Shown in pieces: positions 1 through 9,541 of a DNA stretch of 64,000 nt. The notes under the pieces were generated by a model. That model worked only from the letters and a program-made list of their open reading frames with translations. It had not been told where the DNA came from and searched no databases. The stretch's first letter is position 1. Each line of letters begins with the position of its first letter. A program made the translations under genes and the position numbers. Source of the DNA: Paenibacillus oenotherae (GTDB lineage Bacteria > Bacillota > Bacilli > Paenibacillales > Paenibacillaceae); NCBI RefSeq assembly GCF_019443105.1, contig NZ_JAHZIJ010000008.1:124001-188000 (forward strand), in the 5' to 3' direction.

Positions 1-1
1 G

Positions 2-379
2 CAGGATGTTCAGGGGGACAACCGGCCGAGTAAAACGACGTATGGGATCACGGAAGAGGGCCGGAAGGCACTTAAGGAAAGTATATATGAAACCTTTAAG
101 CATGCCAGGTCCATTCAATTGTTGTACTCTTCGCTGCTATTCATTGATCTCGTAGATCATAGCCGCCTTTCCTATATGGTTAGTGAAACCATTCTCGAAA
201 TCAAGAAAAAAATCGAATGGATTGAAGCTCTTCATAAAGAAAGCAATGAGAACCTGGAATTTGACGAGTTTCGTCGTGTTGAATTTGCTGATTTTATTGT
301 TATGAATTCTACCGAAAGCTTGAAGGCGGAGTTGAATGCATTTGAACGATTGCAGCTGCTGCTCCAGAAGCAATCTTGA
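2..379 (+). CDS. PadR-family transcriptional regulator, C-terminal part
   Basis: The reading frame is open from the first bases and the start lies outside the window, leaving about 125 residues. The visible part begins with the end of a winged helix (YGITEEGRKAL, typical of PadR wing and helix) and continues into a long helical tail with IKKKIEWIEAL and a closing leucine-rich helix, as in the dimerisation tail of PadR/Vir-type repressors. Such proteins repress adjacent transporter or stress genes in response to small ligands. The target cannot be told here. An internal TTG at 119 is not a credible start because the wing lies upstream of it. Confidence 0.75.
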   Translation, partial: QDVQGDNRPSKTTYGITEEGRKALKESIYETFKHARSIQLLYSSLLFIDLVDHSRLSYMVSETILEIKKKIEWIEALHKESNENLEFDEFRRVEFADFIVMNSTESLKAELNAFERLQLLLQKQS

Positions 380-488
380 ATATACCAAGCAAGGACCCAT
401 TATACTAGCCCGTGGACTTGGAGGATGGTATTCCCGGTAACCAGTTGGCGCGGCAATCATATAGAAGTAAGCATTCCTGCGTCTTGCG

Positions 489-523
489 CCCTATAGCCCG
501 TTAGCGGTTATAGGGTATTTTTC
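489..523 (+). terminator. Rho-independent terminator
   Basis: Stem CCCTATA (489-495) pairs with TATAGGG (509-515), with an inner CCG/CGG pairing, followed by a TATTTTT tract. It lies about 110 bases after the PadR stop and before the DUF817 gene, so it separates the two units. Confidence 0.7.
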
Positions 524-670
524 TGTCCTTGGGGGAGGCGATCTGAAAATAAGCAATTTATAAGAAGCTATTTTCTCTTTTTCCAAACCGGTTACACTTT
601 TATGATTAGTGGGTATAGAAGTACGCCAATCGGATGACATTAAAGAGACATGAAGGGGAGAACAATATAA

Positions 671-1453
671 TTGAAGCCTGTCATACAACTCCTGCATTTT
701 GGCTATCATCAGGCAATGAGCTGCATATTTCCTGTTGCGATCTTTGGAACATTAGCGCTCTCTAGCGTAATAGAGGTGCCTTTCATCCATCGTTATGATG
801 CCATCCTGCTCGTATTGCTTGGCGTGCAATATCTCATGTACCGCAGCGGATTAGAGACACGTGATGAAATCAAAGTCATCTGTGTATTTCACTTTATTGG
901 CCTGGTGCTGGAGCTGTATAAGGTATGGATGGGATCATGGTCATACCCTGAGCCAGGGTTTACGAAGCTGCTTGGCGTCCCGCTCTATAGCGGGTTTATG
1001 TATGCGAGCGTAGCCAGCTTTATGTGCCAGGTATGGCGGAGGCTTCGGATGGATATGACCGGCTGGCCTGGGTTTGCGCCTTCGATGCTGCTAGGCGGGG
1101 CCATCTATTTCAACTTTTTTACCCATCATTTTATTCCCGATTTTCGGTGGTGGCTAATGGGGCTTGTATGCATTGTTTTCTGGAAAACCTGGATCATATA
1201 TCGTGTACGGACTGTAACTTACCGCATGCCCTTAACGGTTTCTTTTATCATTGTAGGTGTGTTCATCTGGTTGGCAGAGAATATAGCTACATTGCTCGGG
1301 GCTTGGCAATACCCTGACCAGCACGAAAGCTGGAAGCTGGTTAGCTTCAGCAAGATCAGCTCGTGGTTCCTTCTCGTCATCGTCAGCGTCATTATCGTAG
1401 CCCAGCTCAAACATGTCAAGGCCAATCGAACGGCGAACGATTCAAGCCTTTAA
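671..1453 (+). CDS. DUF817 integral membrane protein
   Basis: The protein has 260 residues and reads as seven or eight hydrophobic helices with short polar loops. It matches my recollection of the DUF817 family, whose biochemical role is unknown. Aromatic and histidine-rich motifs (NFFTHHF, DFRWW, and AWQYPDQ near residue 222) could be functional. The TTG start at 671 is preceded by GAAGGGGAG with about 10 bases of spacing; no ATG with a good site lies nearby. It has no operon partner: a terminator lies upstream and the next gene has its own promoter. Confidence 0.8.
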   Translation: MKPVIQLLHFGYHQAMSCIFPVAIFGTLALSSVIEVPFIHRYDAILLVLLGVQYLMYRSGLETRDEIKVICVFHFIGLVLELYKVWMGSWSYPEPGFTKLLGVPLYSGFMYASVASFMCQVWRRLRMDMTGWPGFAPSMLLGGAIYFNFFTHHFIPDFRWWLMGLVCIVFWKTWIIYRVRTVTYRMPLTVSFIIVGVFIWLAENIATLLGAWQYPDQHESWKLVSFSKISSWFLLVIVSVIIVAQLKHVKANRTANDSSL

Positions 1454-1557
1454 CCAGGGGATGCCCGGTTCAGGGAGATGAGATATTTCTGGCGTTAATC
1501 CTGCTGCCGCGCATCCGGTAGATATAGCAATCCAAGAGAAATCCAACTGCCAATTCA

Positions 1558-1566
1558 TGCTATAAT
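1558..1566 (+). promoter_or_regulatory. Extended -10 promoter for the AHSA1-like gene
   Basis: TGCTATAAT is a perfect extended -10 element (TGnTATAAT). A recognisable -35 hexamer is missing, which extended -10 promoters tolerate. It sits 45 bases before the ATG at 1611, leaving room for the AAGGAGG site at 1597-1603. Confidence 0.5.
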
Positions 1567-1610
1567 AGTTTGGTAAGTTGTGTATCTCAGCCATCTAAGG
1601 AGGTTATGTA

Positions 1611-2045
1611 ATGGGAACAAGTAATCCGGTAACGATAACAGTGGAAGCGATCGTTCATGCTCCCGTCGAAAGCGTGTGGGAATACTGGACAGAACCGAAG
1701 CATATCACGCAATGGAGCAAGGCTTCCGACGACTGGCATACGCCACACGCAGAGAACGATCTGAGCGTCGGCGGCAAGTTCGTCACAAGAATGGAAGCCA
1801 AAGATGGCAGCTTTGGTTTTGATTTCGGCGGAGTATACGATGAGGTGAGCACTTACGAGAGCATCGCTTATACGCTCGGCGACGATAGAAAAGTGAAGAT
1901 CGCGTTTATTCGCCAAGGCAACGACACGCAAATCATCGAATCGTTCGAAGCGGAGCAGACCAATGCCGTAGAGATGCAGCAAGCCGGATGGCAGGCGATT
2001 CTGGACAATTTCAAGAAATACGCGGAAACAGCTAAAGCAGAGTAA
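1611..2045 (+). CDS. SRPBCC / AHSA1-family protein
   Basis: The 144-residue protein begins with the family hallmark: a beta strand, then APVESVWEYWTEPKHITQWS, followed by a GGKFVTRMEAKDGS segment, and it ends with GWQAILDNFKKY. This is the START-like hydrophobic-pocket fold named after the activator of Hsp90 ATPase. Bacterial members bind small hydrophobic ligands; the ligand is unknown. The length is normal. An ideal AAGGAGG ribosome binding site lies 8 bases before the ATG. It is a single-gene unit. Confidence 0.85.
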   Translation: MGTSNPVTITVEAIVHAPVESVWEYWTEPKHITQWSKASDDWHTPHAENDLSVGGKFVTRMEAKDGSFGFDFGGVYDEVSTYESIAYTLGDDRKVKIAFIRQGNDTQIIESFEAEQTNAVEMQQAGWQAILDNFKKYAETAKAE

Positions 2046-2165
2046 GAGGCTTTCAATGCCTTGGAATTGAGATGGGCACGGCGGGCTTCCCGTCAACCAG
2101 GCTTCAAACCTGTGCCAGTGACTGACTGCAACTGACTGCAACAGATTCGGTTAGTGGAGTGAGGG

Positions 2166-2350
2166 GAAGCCTGCGAAAGAGCAGGAATTTCGGCTAAAAG
2201 AAGCCATTGAGGGCAAAATGCCTGCGATTAGGCAGGAATATAGGGCGGATTGGGCTGCTATCGGGAAAACTTGACGAGATGCCTGCGCTTTGGCAGGCAT
2301 TCGGTCTTCAGCAGGCTGAAATGAGGAAAAGCATGCCTATTCGCAGGTAT
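2166..2350 (-). repeat. Composite GCAGG-hairpin repeat, copy A
   Basis: Four short inverted repeats share the family pattern: CCTGC-N6-GCAGG (2170-2185), GCCTGC/GCAGG (2220-2236), a perfect ATGCCTGC-N6-GCAGGCAT (2279-2300) and ATGCCT/AGGTAT (2333-2350). The order and intervening text match copies D and E and are inverted relative to copies B and C. The 863-base gap between 2046 and 2908 otherwise holds the hairpin at 2390-2432, a TATAAT at 2503-2508, and nothing I can call as a gene. Confidence 0.75.
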
Positions 2351-2389
2351 GTTCGCTGCCGTCGATGGATATCCATAGAATGCAAACAG

Positions 2390-2432
2390 GAACCTTCAAC
2401 CCCACTATAAAAGTGGAGCTGAAGGTTCTTTT
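2390..2432. terminator. Terminator-like hairpin shared with 24026-24072
   Basis: GAACCTTCA (2390-2398) pairs with TGAAGGTTC (2420-2428), enclosing CCACT/AGTGG (2402-2406 and 2412-2416), then TTTT. In inverse complement its core and loop are nearly identical to the hairpin next to repeat copy C, and it sits on the equivalent side of copy A. It therefore appears to belong to the repeat rather than to one gene. Confidence 0.6.
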
Positions 2433-2908
2433 CTAACCCTTGTATAGTTCATGCGAAATAGAAACGTGGATAGTTTGTAATATTTCTGTATGAAAGCGTT
2501 TGTATAATATAAATTATTTGGAAATTCATCGGTTGTATTCGCTAATTTTCGGCAAAATTCCTGTTTGTTAATGATTCTTTATGCCCTTGATTATCTGATA
2601 AATACAAATAATCCTGATTTATTTGCTATTTATGATCGTTTAGTCATGGTTTCGGTGGATCATATCGATGGGCGTTCGCAAGACGTTCGCTTTCTCGATT
2701 TGGGATGTTGGTTACTGTCCAGCCAAGCCCCTATTGAAATGCCGGAAAGCTTACATAGAAAGTACTGGTTCATAAGACCTATTGACGGCTTGGGATGCGA
2801 GTTTGAAGAGTTGGCTGGAAACTGCCGCGCATCGGTCCTATTGTCAGAATTGACAGTTGGTTGATATATATGACTATGTATCTACTAATATTGCAAGGGA
2901 GGAATATT

Positions 2909-5197
2909 ATGTTAAGCAAGTTTGTAAAATGGACAGTTGTCGCTTCCATGATGACGCTGTCTATCGCCGCTGCAGGTCCGGTATCAGCAGTTGCCAAAGA
3001 ACCGCAAAAGTTTGTGGACGAGCAGCTGTTGAAAAATCCATCGGAGGAAAAAAGGGTCATTGTACAGTACAAGCCCGAAGCAGCCGCAGAGCGAAAAGCA
3101 AGCAAGAAGAAGTATAAGAAACATAAGCAATACAAGCATATTAATGCCGAATCGATGACCGTAACTCCACAGGAGCTGGAGGAATTAATCGCGGACAAAT
3201 CCATTCTTTCCATTGAGGAGGATGGCATTATTCAAGCCGAGGCTCAAACTGAGGACTGGGGAATCGATCGCATACAAGCGGATAAGAGCTGGGCGAATGG
3301 TCTTACTGGCGATAACGTAAAGGTTGCCGTATTCGACACCGGGATAGCCGATCATGACGATCTGACCATTATGGGCAAAATTAATTATACGGTCAGCAGC
3401 ACGGATGGCGATCTTAATGGACACGGGACGCATGTGGCCGGAATTATCGCAGCGCACGATAATACGATTGGAACGGTAGGCGCCGCTCCTGATGTTGACC
3501 TGTACTCGGTCAAAGTGCTTGGAGATGACGGTCAAGGCCTTTTTTCGTTCCTGTTCGACGGTCTTGACTGGGCCATCGACAACGATATCGATATTATCAA
3601 TTTGAGCTTATCCTCAGCGACCTATTCACCGCTATTGGAGGATGCATTCGATACCGCCTATAATAACGGCATTCTGATTTTCGCTGCGGCAGGGAACAAC
3701 AGCACGAACTCCAGCGGCGATGATACTACACGCTATCCTGCCGGTTTTGATTCTGTAATTGCGGTCGCTAATGGAAATAAATTGGATGAGAGAAGTATAG
3801 ACTCCAATAAGGGTCCTCATCTGGAGTTGACTGCGCCGGGCACAGCCGTATACAGCACAGCTATCGGCAATTCCTATACGTACAAGTCCGGTACCTCTAT
3901 GGCATCGCCGTATGCAGCCGCGGTCGCTGCCTTGTATATGGAGCAGTATCCTACGTATACGAATGTGCAGATCAGGAACAAGCTTATTGAAACGGCCTAT
4001 GATCTGGGCGTTCCAGGGCGCGACAGCTCCTACGGCTATGGATGGGTTCAGGCGCCTTTCAGCACGCCATATGGAACTGGGCTTTATGCTGAATATTATA
4101 ACAATGCGAATCTCACAGATCTCGTCATGACAAGGATTGACAGCAAGGTTGTATTCGATTGGGGATGGGGCAGTCCGGCAGCTGGCATTGACCCGGAAAC
4201 ATTCAGTGTAAGATGGTCAGGTCAGGTGCTTCCGCTGTACTCTGAAACCTATGAATTCTCGACGAATGCAAACGACGGTGTTCGTCTGTGGGTCGACGGT
4301 CAATTGATTATTGACGATTGGAACAATCACCCAACCCCAGCATTCAACACTGGAACCATCTCGCTTACAGGCGGGCAGAAATATGACATTGTTATGGAAT
4401 TCTATGATAATGTCGATCACGCAGGCGCTGAATTAATATGGTATAGCCCTAGTCAAGCTTATGAAAATGTTCCTAAGCGACTGCTCTACCCTGATGTGCC
4501 TGTGTCTGGTCCGGCAGCACCAACCGGACTTACAGCAACGGCCGGTGTGGGCTCTGTGGCATTGAGCTGGACCGCTTCCACCGGAGCAACAGGCTATAAT
4601 GTCAAACGCTCAACAACAAGCGGCGGCCCTTATACGACAATCGCTTCGAATGTAACAGGAACAAGCCGTTATGATATCGGTCCAGCGAACAATATGACCT
4701 ATTATTATGTTGTCAGCGCTCTGGACGGTCCGGCGGAAAGCGCGAATTCCACCCAGGCCAGCGCTCTGGTAGAGGCTAGCGGACTACGTGGCGAATATTT
4801 CAACAACATGGATTTCACGAGTCCGATAGCATTGCGCACCGATAACAACGTCAACTTCAACTGGGGTACGGGCAGCCCTGCACCCGGTGTTGATCCCGAT
4901 ACATTCAGCGTGCGCTGGAAGGGAATGATCAAGCCTCAATACACGGAAACCTATACCTTCTATACCAATACGGATGACGGAGTGCGGCTGTATGTGAATA
5001 ACGAGCTGGTCATCGACAACTGGACGGATCATGCGCTCACGGAGAACAGCGGAACGATCACACTGACAGCCGGACAGAAATACCATATTAAATTGGAATA
5101 CTATGACAACATCTTCGATGCGGTAGTACAACTGTCGTGGTCAAGCAGCAGCCAGTCGAAGCAGATTGTACCATCGAACCGTTTGTACCTGCCATAA
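2909..5197 (+). CDS. Secreted subtilase (S8) with PA14-Fn3-PA14 tail, copy 1
   Basis: The protein has 762 residues from the ATG at 2909, which follows AAGGGAGG. Upstream in-frame starts would translate the ribosome binding site. A signal peptide occupies about residues 1-28. An I9-like propeptide with the lysine-rich run ASKKKYKKHK ends near 112. The S8 catalytic domain carries Asp143 (VFDTGI), His172 (NGHGTHVAG), Asn263 (AAAGNN) and Ser330 (SGTSMASP). After residue 388 come a PA14 domain (ETYEFSTNANDGVRLWVDG), an Fn3 domain (about 545-630) and a second PA14 domain. PA14 domains often bind carbohydrate, so a wall- or polysaccharide-associated protease is likely. The protease role is firm; the substrate is unknown. 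Confidence 0.92.
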   Translation: MLSKFVKWTVVASMMTLSIAAAGPVSAVAKEPQKFVDEQLLKNPSEEKRVIVQYKPEAAAERKASKKKYKKHKQYKHINAESMTVTPQELEELIADKSILSIEEDGIIQAEAQTEDWGIDRIQADKSWANGLTGDNVKVAVFDTGIADHDDLTIMGKINYTVSSTDGDLNGHGTHVAGIIAAHDNTIGTVGAAPDVDLYSVKVLGDDGQGLFSFLFDGLDWAIDNDIDIINLSLSSATYSPLLEDAFDTAYNNGILIFAAAGNNSTNSSGDDTTRYPAGFDSVIAVANGNKLDERSIDSNKGPHLELTAPGTAVYSTAIGNSYTYKSGTSMASPYAAAVAALYMEQYPTYTNVQIRNKLIETAYDLGVPGRDSSYGYGWVQAPFSTPYGTGLYAEYYNNANLTDLVMTRIDSKVVFDWGWGSPAAGIDPETFSVRWSGQVLPLYSETYEFSTNANDGVRLWVDGQLIIDDWNNHPTPAFNTGTISLTGGQKYDIVMEFYDNVDHAGAELIWYSPSQAYENVPKRLLYPDVPVSGPAAPTGLTATAGVGSVALSWTASTGATGYNVKRSTTSGGPYTTIASNVTGTSRYDIGPANNMTYYYVVSALDGPAESANSTQASALVEASGLRGEYFNNMDFTSPIALRTDNNVNFNWGTGSPAPGVDPDTFSVRWKGMIKPQYTETYTFYTNTDDGVRLYVNNELVIDNWTDHALTENSGTITLTAGQKYHIKLEYYDNIFDAVVQLSWSSSSQSKQIVPSNRLYLP

Positions 5198-5235
5198 TGG
5201 TCTGACGACTATAGCATCCTCTTTGGAAATTTCGG

Positions 5236-5442
5236 TTTCCACTAGGCGAAAAACATGCGAAACGGCATTTATTTGCTCGTTTCTGGCTCCATGAAGGTAA
5301 AATGCCTGCCAGCGTGCAGGCATTTTACCTTCATTTTCCCTTATCGGCCGATTTCCTCTCAAATTCATGTATCATCGCAGGAATTTAACCATTTAGGAGT
5401 CTTATAACTGAAATTCATGCACATTCGCAGGAATCTTACTCT
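5236..5442 (+). repeat. Composite GCAGG-hairpin repeat, copy B, with terminator-like stem
   Basis: The core is a perfect 19-bp stem, 5291-5309 with 5316-5334, closing the six-base loop CAGCGT and followed by TTT. It could terminate transcription of the upstream subtilase. It is preceded by an ACATGCGAAACGGCA segment and followed by two TTCATG...CGCAGGAAT blocks, in the same order as copy C. It fills the gap between the tandem subtilase genes. Confidence 0.8.
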
Positions 5443-5468
5443 ACCACTTTTGCATGGGAGGAATATTA

Positions 5469-7748
5469 ATGTTACGCAAGTATATGAAATGGACGATTGT
5501 CGCGTCGATGATGTCTCTATCCATCGCCGCTGCAGGTCCGGCATCGGCAATTGCCGATGAACCGCACAAGGTTGTGGACGAGCAGCTGTTGAAAAATCCG
5601 TCGCAAGAAAAACGGATCATCGTGCAGTACAAGCCCGAAGCTGCCGCAGAGCGAAAGGCGAGCAAGAAGAAGTATAAGAAGCATAAGAAATACAAGCATT
5701 TCAATGCGGAAGCGATGACCGTAACTCCACAGGAGCTTGCGGAATTAATCGCGGATGAATCCATTCTTTCTATTGAAGAGGATGGCATTATTCAAGCAGA
5801 AGCTCAAACTGAGGACTGGGGAATCGAGCGCATACAAGCGAAGCAAGGCTGGACGAATGGCCTTACAGGCGATAATGTCAAGGTCGCTGTATTCGATACC
5901 GGGATAGCCGATCATGACGATCTGAACATTGCGGGCAAAGTCAACTTTTCAACCAGCAGCACAGCCAGTGACCTTCATGGACACGGGACGCATGTGGCTG
6001 GAATTATCGCGGCACTCGATAATACAATCGGAACGGTAGGCGCCGCGCCAGATGTCGATCTTTATTCGGTCAAGGTGCTTGATGATGACGGCAATGGCCT
6101 TTATTCCTTCCTCTACGATGGTCTTGATTGGGCCATCGACAACGATATCGATATTATCAATATGAGCTTAAGCGGAGCAACCGATTCACCAGCAATGGAG
6201 GAGGCATGCGATACCGCCTTTGCTAACGGCATTCTGTTGATCGCGGCGGCGGGCAACAGCAGCTCGAACTCAAGCGTCGATGATCCGCCGCGTTATCCGG
6301 CTGGTTATGACTCCGTCATCGCGGTTGCTAATGCAGAGCAGACGGATGAGCGGAACATATCGTCCAATATAGGCCCTCATCTGGAACTGACTGCGCCTGG
6401 CACAGCTGTGTACAGCACAGCTATCGGCAACTCCTATACGTACAAGACCGGCACGTCAATGGCATCGCCATATGCAGCCGCCATCGCAGCCTTGTATATG
6501 GAGCAGTATCCTGCGTATACGAACGCGCAGATCAGGAATAAGCTTATCGAAACCGCCAGTGATCTGGGCGATCCGGGGCATGACAACTTCTATGGCTATG
6601 GAATGGTTCAAGCGCCTTTCAGCGAGCCTTCGGGAACGGGGCTTTATGCGGAGTATTTCAATAACGCAAATCTTACAGGTCTCGTAAAAACGAAAGTGGA
6701 CAGCAGCGTTTCTTTCCTTTGGGGATGGGGCAGTCCGGAAACCGGAGTGGATCCGGATTCATTCAGTGTGAGATGGTCGGGCGAGGTGCGTCCGCTGTAT
6801 TCCGAAACCTATAATTTTTCCACGATTACAGATGACGGTGTTCGCCTGTGGGTCGACGGTCAATTGATCATTGACGATTGGAACATGCAGACGCTAACTA
6901 CCAACACCGGATCCATCTCGCTTACAGGCGGGCAGAAATATGACATTGTTATGGAATACTTTGATGATAGCGACAGCGCAACCGCCGAGTTGAAATGGTC
7001 AAGCACCCATCAAGCTTCACAAGTTATTCCTAAGCGCCTGCTCTATCCTTCCGCGTCTGTTCCGGATGCGCCAACCGGGCTGACAGCAACAGCAGGCACG
7101 GGTTATGCGTCATTGAGCTGGAGCGCTTCCAGCGGTGCAGCAAGCTATAATGTCAAGCGTTCGACAACAAGCGGCGGTCCTTATACGACAATCGCTTCGA
7201 ACATAACGGCAACCAGCTATAACGATATCGGTCTATTGAACAACACGATCTATTATTATGTTGTCAGCGCTGTGGACAGTCCCGCAGAAAGCTCGAACTC
7301 CGCTAAGGCAAGCGTCCTGATTGAGGCGAACGGAATTCGCGGCGAATATTTCAACAACATCGATTTCACAAGTCCGATGGCATTGCGCACCGATGCCAAC
7401 ATCAACTTCAATTGGGGTACGGGCAGCCCCGTAACCGGCGTTGATCCCGATACATTCAGCGTACGCTGGACGGGCTTGATTAAGCCGGAATTCTCCGAGA
7501 CCTATACCTTCTACACCAATTCGGATGATGGGGTACGGCTCTATGTGAACAACCAGCTGATCATTGACAACTGGACGAACCATACTGTCACTGAGAACAG
7601 CGGTACGATTACATTGGGAGCCGGACACAAATACGAGATTAAAATGGAGTACTACGACAACTCCTTCGATGCCGTTGCACAATTATCGTGGTCCAGCAGC
7701 AGCCAGTCGAAGCAAATTGTACCATCGAGCCGCTTGTACCTGCCATAA
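5469..7748 (+). CDS. Secreted subtilase (S8) with PA14-Fn3-PA14 tail, copy 2
   Basis: The 759-residue protein is collinear with copy 1 over its whole length: signal peptide, lysine-rich I9-like propeptide, S8 domain with VFDTGI, HGHGTHVAG and TGTSMASP triad motifs, PA14, Fn3 and PA14. The chosen ATG at 5469 has GGGAGG upstream; the ATG at 5454 overlaps that site. The two copies are highly similar in both protease and tail, including the closing RLYLP, so this is a tandem duplication. Differences concentrate in surface segments of the protease (for example Cys at DSPAMEEACDTA), which may alter specificity. It is followed by a terminator at 7784. Confidence 0.92.
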   Translation: MLRKYMKWTIVASMMSLSIAAAGPASAIADEPHKVVDEQLLKNPSQEKRIIVQYKPEAAAERKASKKKYKKHKKYKHFNAEAMTVTPQELAELIADESILSIEEDGIIQAEAQTEDWGIERIQAKQGWTNGLTGDNVKVAVFDTGIADHDDLNIAGKVNFSTSSTASDLHGHGTHVAGIIAALDNTIGTVGAAPDVDLYSVKVLDDDGNGLYSFLYDGLDWAIDNDIDIINMSLSGATDSPAMEEACDTAFANGILLIAAAGNSSSNSSVDDPPRYPAGYDSVIAVANAEQTDERNISSNIGPHLELTAPGTAVYSTAIGNSYTYKTGTSMASPYAAAIAALYMEQYPAYTNAQIRNKLIETASDLGDPGHDNFYGYGMVQAPFSEPSGTGLYAEYFNNANLTGLVKTKVDSSVSFLWGWGSPETGVDPDSFSVRWSGEVRPLYSETYNFSTITDDGVRLWVDGQLIIDDWNMQTLTTNTGSISLTGGQKYDIVMEYFDDSDSATAELKWSSTHQASQVIPKRLLYPSASVPDAPTGLTATAGTGYASLSWSASSGAASYNVKRSTTSGGPYTTIASNITATSYNDIGLLNNTIYYYVVSAVDSPAESSNSAKASVLIEANGIRGEYFNNIDFTSPMALRTDANINFNWGTGSPVTGVDPDTFSVRWTGLIKPEFSETYTFYTNSDDGVRLYVNNQLIIDNWTNHTVTENSGTITLGAGHKYEIKMEYYDNSFDAVAQLSWSSSSQSKQIVPSSRLYLP

Positions 7749-7783
7749 TAGCTGCCCCTTAGCGGGCGGGGAAGTACAACTGG

Positions 7784-7815
7784 AGAGGCTGTCCCCTTGG
7801 GGATAGCCTCTTCCT
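7784..7815. terminator. Terminator between convergent genes
   Basis: AGAGGCTGTCCCC (7784-7796) pairs with GGGGATAGCCTCT (7799-7811), with one G-U pair, followed by a pyrimidine-rich tract. It lies between the second subtilase and the convergent YhcH gene. Confidence 0.6.
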
Positions 7816-7829
7816 GTTGTCTGAACCAG

Positions 7830-8279
7830 CTAGACGCTTACTTTGACAACGACTTTGGTGATTGGCCCTTGTTCACTCTGGGCGATTGCCACTTTATGAG
7901 CTTCACCGGGATAACAGACCACGAAATCCCCTGCTAATAGAAACAGAGTGCCGCTAGATCGCCCCGAATAGAATCCAATATCATTGTTCTCATCAAACGC
8001 GTTGTCCGGAACAAGGTTATCGACGGCAGCGAACGCTATGCCTTCAGTCCCGCTGATAATGAAATGGATATCGGCATATTTGCGATGAGCTTCAAACACA
8101 CAATCCATCTCCGCCTTCGAGGTGAGTGCAATGACGTTTGCATACATGTGCTCGCCATCCAGTTCAATTCTCCCCGGACTTAAACTAGAGACGTCCAGCG
8201 TGCTTATAAAATGCAATGCTTCTGAAAGAGCTCCTAACCCCTCGTATTTCGTATAGTTTCTAATATGGTCATAAATCAT
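7830..8279 (-). CDS. YhcH/YjgK/YiaL (DUF386) protein, probable sialic acid anomerase
   Basis: The 149-residue protein begins MIYDHIRNY, the usual start of this cupin-like family. It has conserved histidine/acid motifs: EAHRKYADIHFIISG, FYSG and FVVCYPGEAHKV. E. coli NanQ (YhcH) speeds anomer interconversion of N-acetylneuraminate, and these proteins often accompany sialic acid genes. The ATG at 8279 is preferred because an upstream ATG at 8294 overlaps the GGGAG ribosome binding site. It is divergent from the AraC gene beside the NanA/NanE genes, which supports a role in sialic acid processing. Confidence 0.82.
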   Translation of the reverse strand: MIYDHIRNYTKYEGLGALSEALHFISTLDVSSLSPGRIELDGEHMYANVIALTSKAEMDCVFEAHRKYADIHFIISGTEGIAFAAVDNLVPDNAFDENNDIGFYSGRSSGTLFLLAGDFVVCYPGEAHKVAIAQSEQGPITKVVVKVSV

Positions 8280-8481
8280 CGCTGTCGCTCCCATTCGAAT
8301 AGAGTCCGTTCATGCTCTTAATTCTAGAGGTTATGCGACGTTTAAAAAACGGGCTGGAACGACAATTAGTAGCATTCTGCAACCATATTTTGATCGAATC
8401 ATAGACATTTGATATTGAAGTATTGGGTATTCTACTGAATAATAGCTGTAAAGTTTGCTCAAGATATGGGGGATGAACGGC

Positions 8482-9381
8482 ATGTCTGAACAAGTACTGC
8501 GCAATTCGTTAAGACTCAACTTTCTATATGCAGATAAATATATTTTTCCGTCGATGTGGATCTATCCCCGGAATCGGGTGCCTTATTCGATGCTGCGCCT
8601 GATCCAGAATGGGAAAGCCAGGATTACCATCGACGGAGAAGAGATCGTCGTACAGAAGAACCAAATCTTATATGTCCCGCAAGGCTGTGAAATGCATTGT
8701 CAGGCGCTTGAGGATGATTTTACGTTTATCAGTATACGTTTTACTGCGGCAATTCCTTTATACGATACGGAGCTGTGGCCCGAACGATTAGGCATTCAGA
8801 AGATCACGGAATGTGATGAACCGGAAATTCATGAATATTTCGAGAGAATCGTGTCGGCGAAAACTTCATCTACTGCAGGCAAGTCTTTTCGAATGAGGGG
8901 ATACCTGGAGCTTATCATGGCTTACTTGGTCGATTGCGGCGCCGGGATATTGAGTGATGCCGAGGCGAAGCTTGCGGAGGAAAGATACCGGGAGCAGTAC
9001 AAGAATCGGCACCTGCCCAATCAGATTGCACAGAGGAACATGAAACCTGAGCTGAAAATGGATACCCGAATACAAAGTGTCGTTGAATATCTCATTATGC
9101 ATCACGACAAAAGTTTAAACATTCAGCTCCTGTGTGAGATGGTAAGTTTGAGTGAATCCTCATTGCGCCGCTTGTTCAAAGAACATACGGGGAAGTCGCC
9201 CAGCGAGTTCATTAATGAGCTGCGAATGATGACTGCTGCAAGAAGACTGCTAGAAACGGATGACCGAATTTCCGATATTGCGAGCAAGGTTGGTTATGAT
9301 GATCCGAATTATTTTGCACGAATGTTCAAATTAAATTTCGGAATAGCGCCTCGTGGATATCGATCTATATCCAGGGAATAA
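8482..9381 (+). CDS. AraC-family transcriptional regulator of the sialic acid locus
   Basis: The 299-residue protein has an N-terminal cupin-like sensory domain (ITIDGEEIVVQKNQILYVPQ at about residues 52-71). The C-terminal double helix-turn-helix covers about 205-299, with LCEMVSLSESSLRRLFKEHT and the signature IASKVGYDDPNYFARMFK. The start at 8482 has GGGGGA at 8468-8473; the in-frame TTG at 8455 lacks a site. It lies between the divergent yhcH-like gene and the transporter operon, so it probably activates both in response to a sialic acid derivative. Confidence 0.88.
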   Translation: MSEQVLRNSLRLNFLYADKYIFPSMWIYPRNRVPYSMLRLIQNGKARITIDGEEIVVQKNQILYVPQGCEMHCQALEDDFTFISIRFTAAIPLYDTELWPERLGIQKITECDEPEIHEYFERIVSAKTSSTAGKSFRMRGYLELIMAYLVDCGAGILSDAEAKLAEERYREQYKNRHLPNQIAQRNMKPELKMDTRIQSVVEYLIMHHDKSLNIQLLCEMVSLSESSLRRLFKEHTGKSPSEFINELRMMTAARRLLETDDRISDIASKVGYDDPNYFARMFKLNFGIAPRGYRSISRE

Positions 9382-9541
9382 ATCACCTTTTCACAAATTG
9401 GTAACCTAACACAACATTCATATTATGATCGTTATGTGCTATTAATTAGCGGTTTATTGTCTACAAAGTTGCCAGCATCTTGTCTATAATCGGTCCATAA
9501 AGCCAATTGGCCTTATAAAAATAAGTGACGGAGGGGTTTGA

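Noticed and set aside
2491-2504. Catabolite-response-like element TGAAAGCGTTTGTA
   Set aside because: It has two mismatches to the consensus and is 400 bases from the subtilase start; not reliable.
2565-2864. A 99-codon frame before the first subtilase
   Set aside because: It begins at a TTG without a site, has no recognisable family, and lies in a repeat-bearing gap.
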